From contig NZ_CP132384.1 of the NCBI RefSeq assembly GCF_030758775.1, positions 1,984,001 through 2,048,000 on the forward strand: a stretch of DNA of 64,000 nucleotides. The letters are read 5' to 3'. The notes beneath the pieces were generated by a model. The model did not search any database. It saw nothing but the letters and a program-made list of their open reading frames with translations, and was not told the DNA's origin. The DNA is from Bifidobacterium asteroides. Its GTDB lineage: Bacteria > Actinomycetota > Actinomycetes > Actinomycetales > Bifidobacteriaceae. Shown here in pieces: positions 18,464 through 32,119 of this stretch. Within the stretch, counting starts at the first letter, position 1. Each line of letters opens with the position of its first letter. The position numbers and the translations under genes were made by a program.

Positions 18464-19954
18464 TCAGTCGACCGACAACGCCTCGCCCCTGTGCTTCCAC
18501 AGGCAGATGCCGCCGAAGACCAGCAGCCAGACCAATCCCAGTATGGCCGGATACCGGGTGTCGGGAGCCAGGAAGAGCGAGAGATAGATCAGGACGAAGA
18601 AGGCGATGGCAACGGCTCCAGTCACCCGGTAGGCCGGCATGATGAACCCGTCAGGCATGAAGTCCGGGCTGGTCCGGTAGCGACGGTGAGCAAGCAGGGT
18701 CAGGATGTAGATGAAGATGATGACCGCGCTCGAGCAGGAGGTGAACAGGACGAAGGTGTCCTCGAAGCCGGGCAGCAGATGCAGCACCGGAGACAGGAGG
18801 ATCAACACCCCAGACAAAATGATGGCCCGGGCAGGCACCTTGCCGCGGCGTGAAATCGTATGCAGGCTGCGCATCACCGGAGAGTGGCCGGCGGCGGCCA
18901 GCTGGAAGAGGTTGCGGCCGGCGGAATAGAGCAGGGAATTCAGCGAGGAGCTGGCTGCCGTGATGACCACGAAGAAGACCAGAGCGGCCGCCCAGTCGAC
19001 CCCGGCGTAGCGAAAGACCATGACGAATGGCGAGGTGAAGCTGCCGTCAGCGTTGGGGCGGAAGGAGCGCCAGGGCACGATCAGCATGATGGCGACCAAG
19101 GCGCCCACGTAGAAGATCAGCACCCTCAGGATGATCTGGTTGATGGCCTTGGGCAGGACCTTGCGGGGATTCTGGGTCTCGGAGACGGTGACCCCAACGA
19201 ATTCGATCATCTCGTAGGCGAAGAAGACCATCTGGAAGCTCATGAAGAAGGCCATCCACCCGTTGGGCGCCATGCTCAGACCGGTGGTGATGTTGTCCAG
19301 GCCCGCATGGCCGGCCGGGCTGATCCGATCCTGCCCCGGCATGTGAACCGCCGGATAGTGGAAGCCCGTGATGACCATGACCACGGCCGTGGCGATCATG
19401 GCCAGGATCAGGGTGATCTTGATCATGGAGAACCAGAACTCGGTCTCCCCGAAGACCCGCACGGCAATCAGGTTGATGCACACCATGGCCGCCAGGAAGC
19501 AGAGCTCGATCAGGCCCCGCCAAGCGCTCAGATCGATGCCGAAGGTGCCGAAGAAGGTGACGAAGTAGGTGCCCACGGCAGTCAGCTCGGACATGCCGAT
19601 CAGGATGAGCACGATCCAGTAGGACCAGCCGGCGAAGGATCCCCACCCCTGGCCCAGGTAGCGGCTGATGAAGGCGATGAAGGTGTGCTGGACGGGGCTG
19701 CGATACATGAGCTCGCCGATGGCCCGCATGAGCAGGTACATGATCACGCCGACGCCGATGTAGACCAGGATGATGGAGGGACCGGTCAGGGCTATGGACT
19801 TGCCCGACCCCAGGAAGAGCCCGGTGCCGATGGTGCCCCCGATGGCAATGAACTGTACATGACGGTTGCTCAGACCGCGTTCCATGCCGTCGCCTGCCGA
19901 GGCGCTGTCACCTTGATTCTGCTGCGCCAAAGGGCCATTGCCCGTACGGTTCAT
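18464..19954 (-). CDS. Amino-acid permease, AAT subfamily of APC
   Basis: A 496-residue, 12-TM amino-acid/proton symporter. TM1 holds the unwound helix signature IAIGGTIGTGLFLGSG, TM3 and TM5 contain VFGETEFWFSMIKI, and FVGVTVSETQNPRKVLPKAIN lies after TM6. This is the pattern of GabP/ProY/AroP/PheP-type carriers; the substrate cannot be assigned. The start is ATG 19954 with AAGGAGG nine bases upstream, rather than the longer frame. It is divergent from a second AAT permease. Confidence 0.9.
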   Translation of the reverse strand: MNRTGNGPLAQQNQGDSASAGDGMERGLSNRHVQFIAIGGTIGTGLFLGSGKSIALTGPSIILVYIGVGVIMYLLMRAIGELMYRSPVQHTFIAFISRYLGQGWGSFAGWSYWIVLILIGMSELTAVGTYFVTFFGTFGIDLSAWRGLIELCFLAAMVCINLIAVRVFGETEFWFSMIKITLILAMIATAVVMVITGFHYPAVHMPGQDRISPAGHAGLDNITTGLSMAPNGWMAFFMSFQMVFFAYEMIEFVGVTVSETQNPRKVLPKAINQIILRVLIFYVGALVAIMLIVPWRSFRPNADGSFTSPFVMVFRYAGVDWAAALVFFVVITAASSSLNSLLYSAGRNLFQLAAAGHSPVMRSLHTISRRGKVPARAIILSGVLILLSPVLHLLPGFEDTFVLFTSCSSAVIIFIYILTLLAHRRYRTSPDFMPDGFIMPAYRVTGAVAIAFFVLIYLSLFLAPDTRYPAILGLVWLLVFGGICLWKHRGEALSVD

Positions 19955-20180
19955 GCGACTGCACCTCCTTGTCTTCACAACCCATTAATCATCGCCGTCC
20001 AGGAAGGGACATCCCATCAAGGCCGGTAGGACAGCAATACCACAGAGGTGTCGATAACCGGGAACAGACGGCAGGCACCGACGCCCATGGTAGGACCCAA
20101 CGGTCACGATTCGGTGAATTTAACGTCTCATATTGCGGACGTCTATATTCCACAATGCAAAGGCATGCTCATTCCGCTCG

Positions 20181-20216
20181 GACCGGCTCCTATAGGGTTG
20201 GCCCTGTCAGCCGGTC
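20181..20216 (+). promoter_or_regulatory. Structured leader hairpin upstream of amino-acid permease
   Basis: Outer arms GACCGGCT (20181-20188) and AGCCGGTC (20209-20216) enclose a second stem, AGGG/CCCT with loop TTGG. The structure lies 40 nt before the start codon and just ahead of the ribosome site TAAGGA. It may modulate expression of the gene at 20257. No leader peptide or T-tract was seen. The rest of 19955-20256 shows no other clear signals. Confidence 0.4.
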
Positions 20217-20256
20217 ACATTCAGCTGACAACTACCACCTAAGGAATGACATCCCC

Positions 20257-21714
20257 ATGGATCAACCCAAGGAGTCGCAGGGCAAGAACCTGCGCAAAAC
20301 CCTGAAGAACAGGCACATCCAGCTCATCTCGCTGGGCGGCGCCATAGGGACGGGACTCTTCTACGGGTCCGGGGAATCCATCTCATTGGCAGGGCCGGCC
20401 ATCATCATCGCCTATCTGATAGGCGGTCTGGCCATCTTCATGATCGTCAGGGCCATGAGCGAAATGAGCGTGGAAGACCCCAAGTCCGGCGCTTTCAGCT
20501 ACTATGCCACCCGCTACTGGTCCAAGCGGGCGGGCTTCGTGTCGGGATGGAACTACTGGATGAACTACGTCCTGGTATCCATGGTCGAACTCTCCGTGGT
20601 GGGCACCTTCGTCAACTTCTGGTTCCCGGCAATCCCCGCCTGGGTCTCTGCGGCCTTCTTCCTGGTGGTCATCACAGCGGCCAATCTGATGGGAGTCAGC
20701 AAGTTCGGCGAGTTCGAGTTCTGGTTCGCCATCATCAAGATCGCGGCCATCGTCGCCATGATCATCGGCGGCCTGGCTGTCGTGGTCATGGCCCTGCCCA
20801 CGGCCAACGGACTGCGGGCCTCCTTCGCCAATTGGTTCACCGTGGGCGGCGGGTTCCTGCCCAACGGACTCATGCGTCACGGGGCCAATGGCCAGTGGAC
20901 CGGTCTGCTCATGTCGCTGGCGGTGGTCATGTTCAGCTTCGGCGGCACCGAGCTGATCGGCATCACCGCCGGGGAGGCCTCCGATCCCCATCGGACCATC
21001 CCCAAGGCCACCAACGCCATCATCTGGAGGATTCTGGTCTTCTACATCCTGACGCTTGGGGTGATCATGGCCGTAGTCCCCTGGAATGCCATCGGCAAGC
21101 CCAACGCACAGGGCATGGTCGTCAGCCCCTTCGTCCAGATATTCGACTCGGTGGGAGTCCACGCGGCCGCAGGCATCCTCAACTTCGTCTGCCTGACTGC
21201 GGTCATGAGCGTTTACAACTCGGCCCTCTACTCCAACTCCCGCATGCTCTTCTCCCTGGCCCGGCAGGGCAATGCCCCCAAGTACCTGGGACGGCTTTCC
21301 AAGGGAGGCGTGCCCTACGCAGGAGTGCTGACCTCAGCCTGCATCATCGCCCTGGCCGTGGTCGTGGTCTTCCTCTGGCCGCAGTTCGCCTTCAACTACC
21401 TGATGAGCATCGCCACGATCTCGGCCATCATCAACTGGTCCATGATCATGGTGACCGAGATGCTCTTCCGGCGTGCCGTAGCACGAGGCGAGGGGCCGGG
21501 CGACCTGGCTGGCAAGACCGGCAAAAGCGCTTTGAACGCCCTGCACTTCAAGCTGCCCTTTGCCAAGGTGACCCCTTGGGCGGTCCTGGCCTTCCTGGCC
21601 ATGATCATGGTGCTCATGTGCTTCTCGCCCAGCTACCGTGTGGCCGTCATCGCCGGGCCCATCTGGCTGATCGTCCTTCTGACGGCCTACCAGCTGACCC
21701 AGCGGCGAGTCTGA
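20257..21714 (+). CDS. Amino-acid permease, AAT subfamily of APC
   Basis: A 485-residue, 12-TM amino-acid/proton symporter. The TM1 signature is SLGGAIGTGLFYGSG. KFGEFEFWFAIIKI and ELIGITAGEASDPHRTIPKATN follow at the usual positions. It resembles CycA/AnsP-type carriers, but the substrate is open. ATG 20257 follows TAAGGA; the longer in-frame reading to 19969 would place a non-conserved Arg/Ser-rich tail before the conserved KNRHIQLISLGG start and has no ribosome site. It is divergent from the permease at 18464-19954. Confidence 0.9.
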   Translation: MDQPKESQGKNLRKTLKNRHIQLISLGGAIGTGLFYGSGESISLAGPAIIIAYLIGGLAIFMIVRAMSEMSVEDPKSGAFSYYATRYWSKRAGFVSGWNYWMNYVLVSMVELSVVGTFVNFWFPAIPAWVSAAFFLVVITAANLMGVSKFGEFEFWFAIIKIAAIVAMIIGGLAVVVMALPTANGLRASFANWFTVGGGFLPNGLMRHGANGQWTGLLMSLAVVMFSFGGTELIGITAGEASDPHRTIPKATNAIIWRILVFYILTLGVIMAVVPWNAIGKPNAQGMVVSPFVQIFDSVGVHAAAGILNFVCLTAVMSVYNSALYSNSRMLFSLARQGNAPKYLGRLSKGGVPYAGVLTSACIIALAVVVVFLWPQFAFNYLMSIATISAIINWSMIMVTEMLFRRAVARGEGPGDLAGKTGKSALNALHFKLPFAKVTPWAVLAFLAMIMVLMCFSPSYRVAVIAGPIWLIVLLTAYQLTQRRV

Positions 21715-21747
21715 AACCGGCGTATTCGTATTAAACAGGATCAGAAG

Positions 21748-21775
21748 CAGCTGGCCGATTAAGAGCGACCGGCTG
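21748..21775. terminator. Imperfect hairpin terminator between convergent genes
   Basis: CAGCTGGCCG (21748-21757) pairs with CGACCGGCTG (21766-21775), with one mismatch and one wobble, and is followed by TTT. It separates the plus-strand permease from the minus-strand GH101 operon end. Confidence 0.45.
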
Positions 21776-21850
21776 TTTCGCTTAGTGTGGTCAAGAACAA
21801 GCTAGGCAAATTGACCCCGCCGACCGCAATCCTTACTTACGAGTCTTGTG

Positions 21851-24800
21851 CTACAAACTGGTAATCCGCAGATTATCGAGAACCAGATCCTGGTAGCCAG
21901 CCATGTTGGCCTCCGAGCCGCTGCTGCCTTCCAGATCTGGTTGTCTGTCAGTGGAGTAAATGCCGAACCAGGTATCGCCATTCGGATCGCCAGTCAGCTC
22001 GAACTCGCATCTGGCGGTGACCCCCAGAGCCTTATGCAGGGGATGCAGATGCAGGTTCAGGTCCTCACCGGAATACTCGCCTCTTCCTGTTGCCAGGGCG
22101 TATATGCCGTCTGATCCGCACTGGTAGTCGAACGAGACCCTGTAGTGTCGGCCCGGCGCAAAGGGGACGTTTTGGGGAATGGTCTGGAAGAGGAGAGCGC
22201 GTCTTCCAGTCAGACCGTTGACTTTCAGAGACCAGTTACCCTGGAGGACATCATTCATCCTTTTGACCGTCCACCCGGCCTGAGTGAAAGGCTCATGCAG
22301 CTGGGCCAGGTGGATTCGGTTGTCTTCCACCCCTTCGGCCCCAGCCACCACAAAGGGCCAGATGCCCTGGACATTATCTTCAAAATCACAGGTAAGCTCA
22401 GCCAGATGACCGTCCTGGTCCAGGCTGATGCCGTCATAGTCGTTCTCGACCAGGCGGATGTCATCAAGATAGGCGGCGCCCTCCCCTTCATGCACCAAGG
22501 CCAGACGGGTCTGCCCACCCTTGGGCGCCGTGAAGAAGAGGTAGGCATTCTGAAAGTAGCTGCTGCCGTCAATCGTTGGAGCATCAGTGTTATGGGCGTA
22601 AGCCTTGACATAGTTTTTGGCAATGCTCGGGCCGCTCATATTGCGAGCCAACACACCACCCTGGTCCGCCTCCACACCCAGCTCGACCTGGCCGCCACGG
22701 TTGTCAAGCCCTAGATAGAGGGCATACCGTCTGCCTGGCACCAGGCTGGTCAGGGGTTGCACAGCACAGACCGAACCCTCAAGCCGGAGCATGGAATTGG
22801 CGCACTGGCCCTTGGTGATCGAAGCACGCCCGGGCCCCTTCACGGACCAGACCGACTGGAACAGCCTTTCACCGCCGTTGAACCCTGCATCCACTAGATG
22901 CTCTCCCGACCAGTCCACCTGGACTCCCTGGCCCGCATGCCGGCAGACCAAGTAGGATGTTCTGGGCTTGGCATCCAAGGTGAGGCTCCCCTGCACCACC
23001 GGAATCTCCCTTGGCTCCGATCTGCCCTGGTCGGTCAGCCGGTAGACGATGACGGTAGAGGCATCGCTCCACGATTCCGGGAGCTCCCAGGTAGTTGAGC
23101 CGCCAGCAGTATTCCAGTGGTAGAGCTTCTGCTCATCCGGATCAAGCAGGTCCCCTGTATTGGCATCCCAGACCCAGGGCAGCAGATACGCCCCTGCGCC
23201 GGTTCCAGTTTCAATCCCAGGCTTGTCGGCCTTGGGGTCGTTGGCCTCCAGATCACCGACAAGAACCACGCGGCCATTCAGTTTCATCGTGCGCTCGCGG
23301 TAGGCGGGTGATACCTGCTCATTGGAACCCCTGGAGATAATCAGTCTGTCACCTTGATCATTGACCAGCTCGATCTGTTCATTGCCCTGATTCCTGGTCG
23401 AATCATGGACGGAATCGACGTTGATTGGGTCGTTGTACCAGGCCATGATTCTGAAGTGCTGGATGAACTTGGTCGAGAGATCGCAGGTGTAGAGGTTATC
23501 CATATAGGCATCGAAGTCGTTGCGCCCCTGCCAGCCCTCGAAGTCCTTCATGCTGTAGCCGCCCAGGAGCGGGGCGTTGGCTGCGCCTCCGAAGGCTCGG
23601 TGATCACCTATCCAGCTGTCCTTCTGGTGGTTGCGCAGAAAGCGCATGACCTGGGAGTTCTCACCTTTGTCGTGGGGGGATCCATAGGTCAAATCCAGGG
23701 ACCAATGCTGGAAGGCGGCATCATACTCATTGGCCGAAGCGTACTCCGTGCCAATCCCCCACCCGTTATCGGTCAAAATCTTCGAGAGCTGCCGGGTTTG
23801 CCAGGAATCCTCCTCCCCCGAGGTCCCATCACCCCAGACATCCACGTACACGAAGTCCATCCTGTCACCGACCTCACGGGCAAGGGCGGCAAAGCGTTCC
23901 CTCCTGGCGCCCGAGGCCAGGTCGTAGATGCCATCGATGCCCACGGTCTGGTCCAGCCAGTTCCAGCCGTAGCAGAGGCCGCCCTTGTCATCCCTGCGGA
24001 TCATGTCTTCGGAAAAGGCCTTGGCCTCGGGAAACATCTCGTCCACATTGACGTGGACTCCGAACCGGGCACCATAGGCCTTGCCCCTGTCCATCAAGGC
24101 ATTCATATCCTTGACTCCGCCCATTCGTCGACCGATGTCGTCGTAGTCCGGATGGCCGGAGTCGTGGCCCTCGTTGCCATATCCCTTGAGAAGGACGGAC
24201 TGACCCAGGCCATCGGTAGCCAGGGCAACCCGCTTGACGTTATCCAAGGTCGTCATGAAGGGATTCTGGGCCTGAGAGCCGAAGTTCATGGCTATGCGTC
24301 GTGCCACCTGGTCCGGGATGTCATCAGAACCATACGGATTGTTCATGATGTGTCTGAAGGCGATGGCACCATCCTGCCAGTTGACCACCCCGTCATCGTT
24401 CAAGTCTCCGGCCAGAGCCACTGCCATGGCGGGCTTGTCTGTCTCCCCAACCGTATAAGAACGTCCGTGGGAATCCTGGACCACCCGGTTGTATATCCAA
24501 GGTGCGCTGGTCAGACCGAGGACGGTGACTCCGTCCACCTGATCACGAACAGTCATAACCCTGGTGTTCTGCGCGCCACCGGTTCCTGTTTTGCTGGCCG
24601 TGGTCCCGTCGTGTTCGGAGTTGCTCCAGAGGCCGGCACTGAGGCCATCTGCGGAGAGGAAGCCATACATGTAGTCCTGCCCAATAGGATCCTCCTCCAT
24701 CTGCTCAGTGACCGCCCGGTGTACATCGCCACTGATGGAGACGTCTGCAGACATGCGAGCGCCAGTAAACTCCGCATCCGCCTGAGTGCTGGTCACGGAA

Positions 24801-25231
24801 ATCAGGCATTGTCCAGGGAAAGCCACCGTCTGGACTGGATGGTCGGGGCCGGCCTGGTTCCCAATCGAGATCACTTCGAATCTCAGAGAGGCTTCCTCGA
24901 CTGAGATACGGACCGCCAAAACCGCATCGATCCCCTGACCTGCAGCAATCACATGAAGTCGATAGACCAGACTGGTCTCATTCTCCCGCTCCAGCTCCAC
25001 CTTGTCAGGACCCAGCTCGATCTCGATGCCGTTGATGGCCACCAGACGCAGATCCCGGACCTGCCCAAGCATGGTTCTTTCAGCCTGAGGCGTCTTCAAC
25101 CGATAGTCAATCACCGAAGGAAAGTCGGGCCTGAGACGCACTTCCATTACTTGAGTGCGCACGGTCTCCCAGGAGTCCGTGGCGCCCGGCCTCGCGATCG
25201 GTTGGTTTCCGCCCATGATTGTTCCGCCCAT
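21851..25231 (-). CDS. GH101 endo-alpha-N-acetylgalactosaminidase without secretion signal
   Basis: An 1126-residue enzyme of the family that releases Gal-beta-1,3-GalNAc from Ser/Thr of mucin-type core-1 glycans. An N-terminal beta domain (1-270) leads into the GH101 core with its typical GDLNDDGVVNWQDGAIA. The predicted nucleophile is D464 (YVDVWGD) and the acid/base E496 (GTEYA), a 32-residue spacing against 33 (D789/E822) recalled for EngBF of B. longum. C-terminal galactose-binding-like beta modules (~780-1126) end without TM or sorting motif. There is no signal peptide, and an in-frame TGA two codons before the ATG excludes an N-terminal extension. AGGGG precedes the start. Last gene of the lnp operon, in the place usually held by lnpD (epimerase). 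Predicted to act in the cytoplasm (inference). Confidence 0.88.
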   Translation of the reverse strand: MGGTIMGGNQPIARPGATDSWETVRTQVMEVRLRPDFPSVIDYRLKTPQAERTMLGQVRDLRLVAINGIEIELGPDKVELERENETSLVYRLHVIAAGQGIDAVLAVRISVEEASLRFEVISIGNQAGPDHPVQTVAFPGQCLISVTSTQADAEFTGARMSADVSISGDVHRAVTEQMEEDPIGQDYMYGFLSADGLSAGLWSNSEHDGTTASKTGTGGAQNTRVMTVRDQVDGVTVLGLTSAPWIYNRVVQDSHGRSYTVGETDKPAMAVALAGDLNDDGVVNWQDGAIAFRHIMNNPYGSDDIPDQVARRIAMNFGSQAQNPFMTTLDNVKRVALATDGLGQSVLLKGYGNEGHDSGHPDYDDIGRRMGGVKDMNALMDRGKAYGARFGVHVNVDEMFPEAKAFSEDMIRRDDKGGLCYGWNWLDQTVGIDGIYDLASGARRERFAALAREVGDRMDFVYVDVWGDGTSGEEDSWQTRQLSKILTDNGWGIGTEYASANEYDAAFQHWSLDLTYGSPHDKGENSQVMRFLRNHQKDSWIGDHRAFGGAANAPLLGGYSMKDFEGWQGRNDFDAYMDNLYTCDLSTKFIQHFRIMAWYNDPINVDSVHDSTRNQGNEQIELVNDQGDRLIISRGSNEQVSPAYRERTMKLNGRVVLVGDLEANDPKADKPGIETGTGAGAYLLPWVWDANTGDLLDPDEQKLYHWNTAGGSTTWELPESWSDASTVIVYRLTDQGRSEPREIPVVQGSLTLDAKPRTSYLVCRHAGQGVQVDWSGEHLVDAGFNGGERLFQSVWSVKGPGRASITKGQCANSMLRLEGSVCAVQPLTSLVPGRRYALYLGLDNRGGQVELGVEADQGGVLARNMSGPSIAKNYVKAYAHNTDAPTIDGSSYFQNAYLFFTAPKGGQTRLALVHEGEGAAYLDDIRLVENDYDGISLDQDGHLAELTCDFEDNVQGIWPFVVAGAEGVEDNRIHLAQLHEPFTQAGWTVKRMNDVLQGNWSLKVNGLTGRRALLFQTIPQNVPFAPGRHYRVSFDYQCGSDGIYALATGRGEYSGEDLNLHLHPLHKALGVTARCEFELTGDPNGDTWFGIYSTDRQPDLEGSSGSEANMAGYQDLVLDNLRITSL

Positions 25232-25269
25232 CGGTCATCCCCTGTCATTGGTGTTATTCATCTACGCCA

Positions 25270-26741
25270 CTACCGGCAACCCAGCCCCCGCAGGAACTCC
25301 TCGGTCTGTTCGGGCCGCTTAAAGACTGCGGTGTTGCCCAGGATCCGGGCGCAGACACTGCCGATCTCACTCTTAAGGGCCTCATGGACCTGGTCCGGAT
25401 CATGCGAACCCTGCAGAGTCTTGGTAATTTCGCCATACTCCAAGCTGAAGTCGGCTACTTGTTCGGGAAGCCCGGTACCTGCCACCAGGGCCTCTTCCAG
25501 GCAGGCAAGCTGGCCGACCAGCCTTCCGGGCAGGACGAAGAGCCCCTGGGCCTCGATCAGCCCGATGGGTTCCTGTTTGACCGGATAGAACTCCGGGTGA
25601 ACGTGGAAGATGCCATCTGGGAACTCCGGACTGACACCGTTATTGCGCAGGATCAGGCTCATCTCGTAGCCTCGGTCGGTCTTGACCAGGCTGGGCGAAA
25701 GGGCTGATTGCCGTCCTTCTGGCCCCTGGCTGGCGATGTTTAGGTCCGGGTTGTCGTAATCCACCCATGCCTGCCTGACGGCCTCACTGACCTCGATGAT
25801 CTCCTGCCGTGACGGCGAAACCACTCTGACCACGGTCCCCGGCCAGTCCAGAATCTCGATAGGGGTATCAGAGTGGCCGCCCAAGTGCAGGGTTCGCCAA
25901 GCCCCGGCCTGATGCATGGGCAGGCGTTCTCCTCCGCCCTGATAGTGGTCATGGGCCAGAACGGATCCGCCAATGCGGGGCAGGGCGGCGTTGCAGCCTA
26001 GGAAGTAGCCGGGAAAACGGTCCACAAAATCCAGCAGGTTCCCGAAGGTGTCCCTGTCCACGTGCATGGGGGTGTGATCAGCGTTGACACAGATGCCATG
26101 CTCACGAAAGTACCCATAGGGCGAGAACTGCCAGAACCAGTCATGCCCGCCCAAGGTCAGAGGGATGGTCCTCAATGTGCGCTTGTCACGCCCGGCGAAG
26201 CCTTCATTTTCATGGCAGATGGTGCACTTGGGGTACCCGCCTGCGGTGCTGTTGCCAGCCGCAGCCTTCTTCATATCCTTGAATTCCGGCTTGGCCAGGT
26301 TGATGGTGACCACCACGCCCCCGGAGGAGAAACGAGGGTTCCTATCCAGGCGGGACTTTTTGATGTAGGTGTTTTTGACGCAATAGTCGTAGAACCAGTG
26401 CATGGCGGCCATACCACCCTGGGCTCCCTCCACCTGCGTGAAGCGCCGCTGCAGATGGGATGGCCTGGAGGACAGGATTCCCATGACCGTATCTGCCATG
26501 GAGGGGGCATCATCCCGAGCCATAAGTCCGGCACCCACCAAGGCCTGTATAAAGGATTCCAGGAGTTCATCGACGCCACCGGAGGCGGGATCAGCAGGTC
26601 CATCCCCGGAATCGTAGGAGTCCAAGGAGAAAAGCGCCAGGATCTGATTGCGAGCCCAGTCGACATCGGACGGGTCCAGGTCCAGACAGGCACAGGCGTA
26701 CCCGATCAGAGCGTCAAGGCTCCGGTAAACCCGATTCAGCA

Positions 26742-26742
<1 letters not shown>
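25270..26742 (-). CDS. lnpC: UTP/UDP-hexose-1-phosphate uridylyltransferase (GalT class II, LnpC)
   Basis: A 490-residue cytoplasmic uridylyltransferase that converts galactose-1-phosphate and HexNAc-1-phosphate to UDP-sugars in the LNB/GNB pathway. This is the long class II GalT type. It has the CTIC pair at 173-176, the catalytic motif HDHYQ at 264-268, and the terminal FRNxx-type helix region. Its ATG overlaps the lnpB stop (TGATG), so the two are translationally coupled. It is followed after 38 bp by the GH101 gene. Confidence 0.92.
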
Positions 26743-30021
<3,279 letters not shown>

Positions 30022-30087
30022 CGAATCAAATCTCCTTGGAATATCTCGTAACGGAATGACTGAAAAACTGTGTGCAGCCTTGGACCC

Positions 30088-31023
30088 TTACTCCTTGACC
30101 GAACCGGCGGTCAGTCCAGCCTGCCAGAACCGCTGCAGGCAGAAGAAGAGGATGATCACCGGCAGAACACCCAGCAGGGACCCCATCATCAGCGCCCCTC
30201 GATCGGTAAAGACCGGCAGAGAGACCAGACCATAGAGGCCAAGGGTCACCGGGAAGAGGTTCTCGCTGGAGAGCATCATCAACGGCAGGAGGAAGTTGTT
30301 CCAAGTGGCCACGAAGAGGAAGAGGAAGATCGTGACCATGGCGGGCGCAAGAATCCTCAGCACAATCGTGAAGAAGATCCTGGCCTCACCAGCACCGTCG
30401 ATCCTGGCCGCCTCCAGAAGCTCGGTAGGGACCGAACTCTGGGCGTATACCCTTCCAAGGAAGAAACCGAATGGCGAGACCGAGCAGGGGATGATCACTG
30501 CCAGCATGGTGTTGCTCAGATGCAGGGCGTTGAAGATGGAGTACTGGGGGATGGTCATCAGCGCCGAGGGCATCAGCAGGGCGGACATGGCGATGGTCAT
30601 GACGACGCCCCTGCCCCGGAATTGGAACTTGGCTGTGCCATATCCGGCCATGACCGAAACCACCGTGCCAATCAGGGCGGAGACCCCCGAGTAGATCAAG
30701 GAATTGAAGACCCAGTGCCAGAACTGTGAATGGGTCCAGCCCAGGAGAATCGAGTAGTTGGTGGCCACCGCCTGGGGAATCTTCTTCAGGTCGACCGCAA
30801 ACCAAAGGCCGTTGCTGCTGACCAGCTGGGAGGGCGACTTGGTAGAGGCGATGATGGCCCAATAAATGGGAAAGAGGAAGTAGATCAGGGCGAAGACCAG
30901 GACCACGATGGTAGTGATCTTGACCACCTTGGTGGGCCTCATGGAGCGGGGCAGTTCATCGGCCTTCTGCTTGAGGAGCTTCTCCTGCTTTTTTGCGAGG
31001 CGTGCGGGATTGGCCGAGGTCAT
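30088..31023 (-). CDS. gltC: LNB/GNB ABC transporter permease, MalG-type
   Basis: A 311-residue CUT1 permease with six TM helices (first near residues 36-58) and the EAA loop EAARIDGAGEARIFFTIVLRILAP. The N-terminal ~30 residues are Lys-rich and cytoplasmic. Its ATG overlaps the stop of the preceding permease by four bases. With its partner it imports lacto-N-biose and galacto-N-biose bound by the lipoprotein encoded first in the operon (by analogy with bifidobacterial gltABC). No ATPase gene is in the operon. Confidence 0.9.
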   Translation of the reverse strand: MTSANPARLAKKQEKLLKQKADELPRSMRPTKVVKITTIVVLVFALIYFLFPIYWAIIASTKSPSQLVSSNGLWFAVDLKKIPQAVATNYSILLGWTHSQFWHWVFNSLIYSGVSALIGTVVSVMAGYGTAKFQFRGRGVVMTIAMSALLMPSALMTIPQYSIFNALHLSNTMLAVIIPCSVSPFGFFLGRVYAQSSVPTELLEAARIDGAGEARIFFTIVLRILAPAMVTIFLFLFVATWNNFLLPLMMLSSENLFPVTLGLYGLVSLPVFTDRGALMMGSLLGVLPVIILFFCLQRFWQAGLTAGSVKE

Positions 31024-31976
31024 GATTCGTTCACCTTCCTCTCGATGTATGCGTAGAGGGCGGCAAGGACCCCGGCAATCAGCGCCATGACAATGGCGAT
31101 GGCTGAAGCCGGACCGTCACCCTTGGGGGTGAGGATGCCTCGTGACGTGTTCATGGCCATCATCATAGGGGTGTAGGAGTTCGATATGCCCTTGTCGACG
31201 GTCTGCATGACCTGGGGCTCGTTGAAGAGCTGGATGCTGCCGATGATGGACAGGAGCATGGCCAGGAGGGCGGCCCCCCTGACGTTGGGGAGCTTGATCC
31301 TCATGGCGATCTGGAAACCGTTGGCTCCGTCGATCCGGGCAGCCTCATAGAGGTCACGCGGGATGGCCTGGAGGGCTGCCAGGAAGATCAGCATGTTGTA
31401 GCCCGTGAAGGTCCAGGTGGTGATGTTGGCCATGGAGGCGATCAGAGCGTTGGATGCGAAGAAGTTGACGTGGATTCCTATGGCTGCCAGGCCCTTGACG
31501 ATGGGCGAGAACTGGTCGTTGTACAGGAATACCCAGATGATGGCCGCGATCGCGCCCGGGATGGCATAGGGCAGGAAGTAGCCCAACCGATAGGGGGTGA
31601 CATGCTTGACGATGAAGGAATCCAGGAGCATGGCCAGGGCCAGGGCGGCGATGATCATGACCGGGACCTGGATGACCGTGTAGATCAGGACCCTGCCGAT
31701 GCCGGTCCAGAAGGCTGCGGAGGTGACTGTAAATCGGAAGTTCTCCAACCCGACGAACTTATTGATCATCTCGCCCCCGCCGTAGGCGCCGCCGCCCGAA
31801 GCCACCTGCTGGAAGAAGCTCATATAGACGGCATAGGCGATGGGGATGATGAAGACAATCGCAAAGAGGATGCAGAAAGGCATCATGAATGCCCAACCCG
31901 TCCGTTCGTTGCGTTTGACGATCTCGGATCTCCCCTTCTTCTGCGCCCCTGCCTCAGCTGCTGTTCGATGGCTCAT
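31020..31976 (-). CDS. gltB: LNB/GNB ABC transporter permease, MalF-type
   Basis: A 318-residue CUT1 permease with about six TM segments, the first at residues ~28-50 after a basic N-terminus. An insert rich in Gly (VASGGGAYGGGE) lies in the first extracytoplasmic loop. The EAA loop is EAARIDGANGFQIAMRIKLPNVRG. It is separated from the binding-protein gene by 143 bp containing hairpins, and overlaps gltC by ATGA. Confidence 0.9.
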   Translation of the reverse strand: MSHRTAAEAGAQKKGRSEIVKRNERTGWAFMMPFCILFAIVFIIPIAYAVYMSFFQQVASGGGAYGGGEMINKFVGLENFRFTVTSAAFWTGIGRVLIYTVIQVPVMIIAALALAMLLDSFIVKHVTPYRLGYFLPYAIPGAIAAIIWVFLYNDQFSPIVKGLAAIGIHVNFFASNALIASMANITTWTFTGYNMLIFLAALQAIPRDLYEAARIDGANGFQIAMRIKLPNVRGAALLAMLLSIIGSIQLFNEPQVMQTVDKGISNSYTPMMMAMNTSRGILTPKGDGPASAIAIVMALIAGVLAALYAYIERKVNES

Positions 31977-32032
31977 GTGAATAACCCATCCTCTCGGAAC
32001 CTATAAGGCGAGCGACCTTCCAGCAGGCGGGG

Positions 32033-32092
32033 AACACGGGCCACAGACCCGGGCTCCCCAACCTGGTGAGATTGTCAGGGAAGGCCTCCCTG
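32033..32092 (-). promoter_or_regulatory. Intercistronic hairpins between gltA and gltB
   Basis: Two potential stem-loops lie between the binding-protein stop and the first permease. One is a clean CAGGGA/TCCCTG stem at 32076-32092; the other is an interrupted GGGGA/CGGG stem pairing with CCCG/TCCCC across about 32033-32068. Neither has a T-tract. Such structures often keep binding-protein mRNA more abundant than permease mRNA (inference). Confidence 0.4.
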
Positions 32093-32119
32093 CTGTATCC
32101 GCCGGAGAGCGGTTACCGA

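Noticed and set aside
21851-25231. GH129 (intracellular alpha-N-acetylgalactosaminidase, NagBb type) as an alternative to GH101
   Set aside because: GH129 proteins are near 630 residues; this protein is 1126 residues and carries the GH101-typical WQDGAIA segment and D/E pair spacing. It remains worth a profile search.
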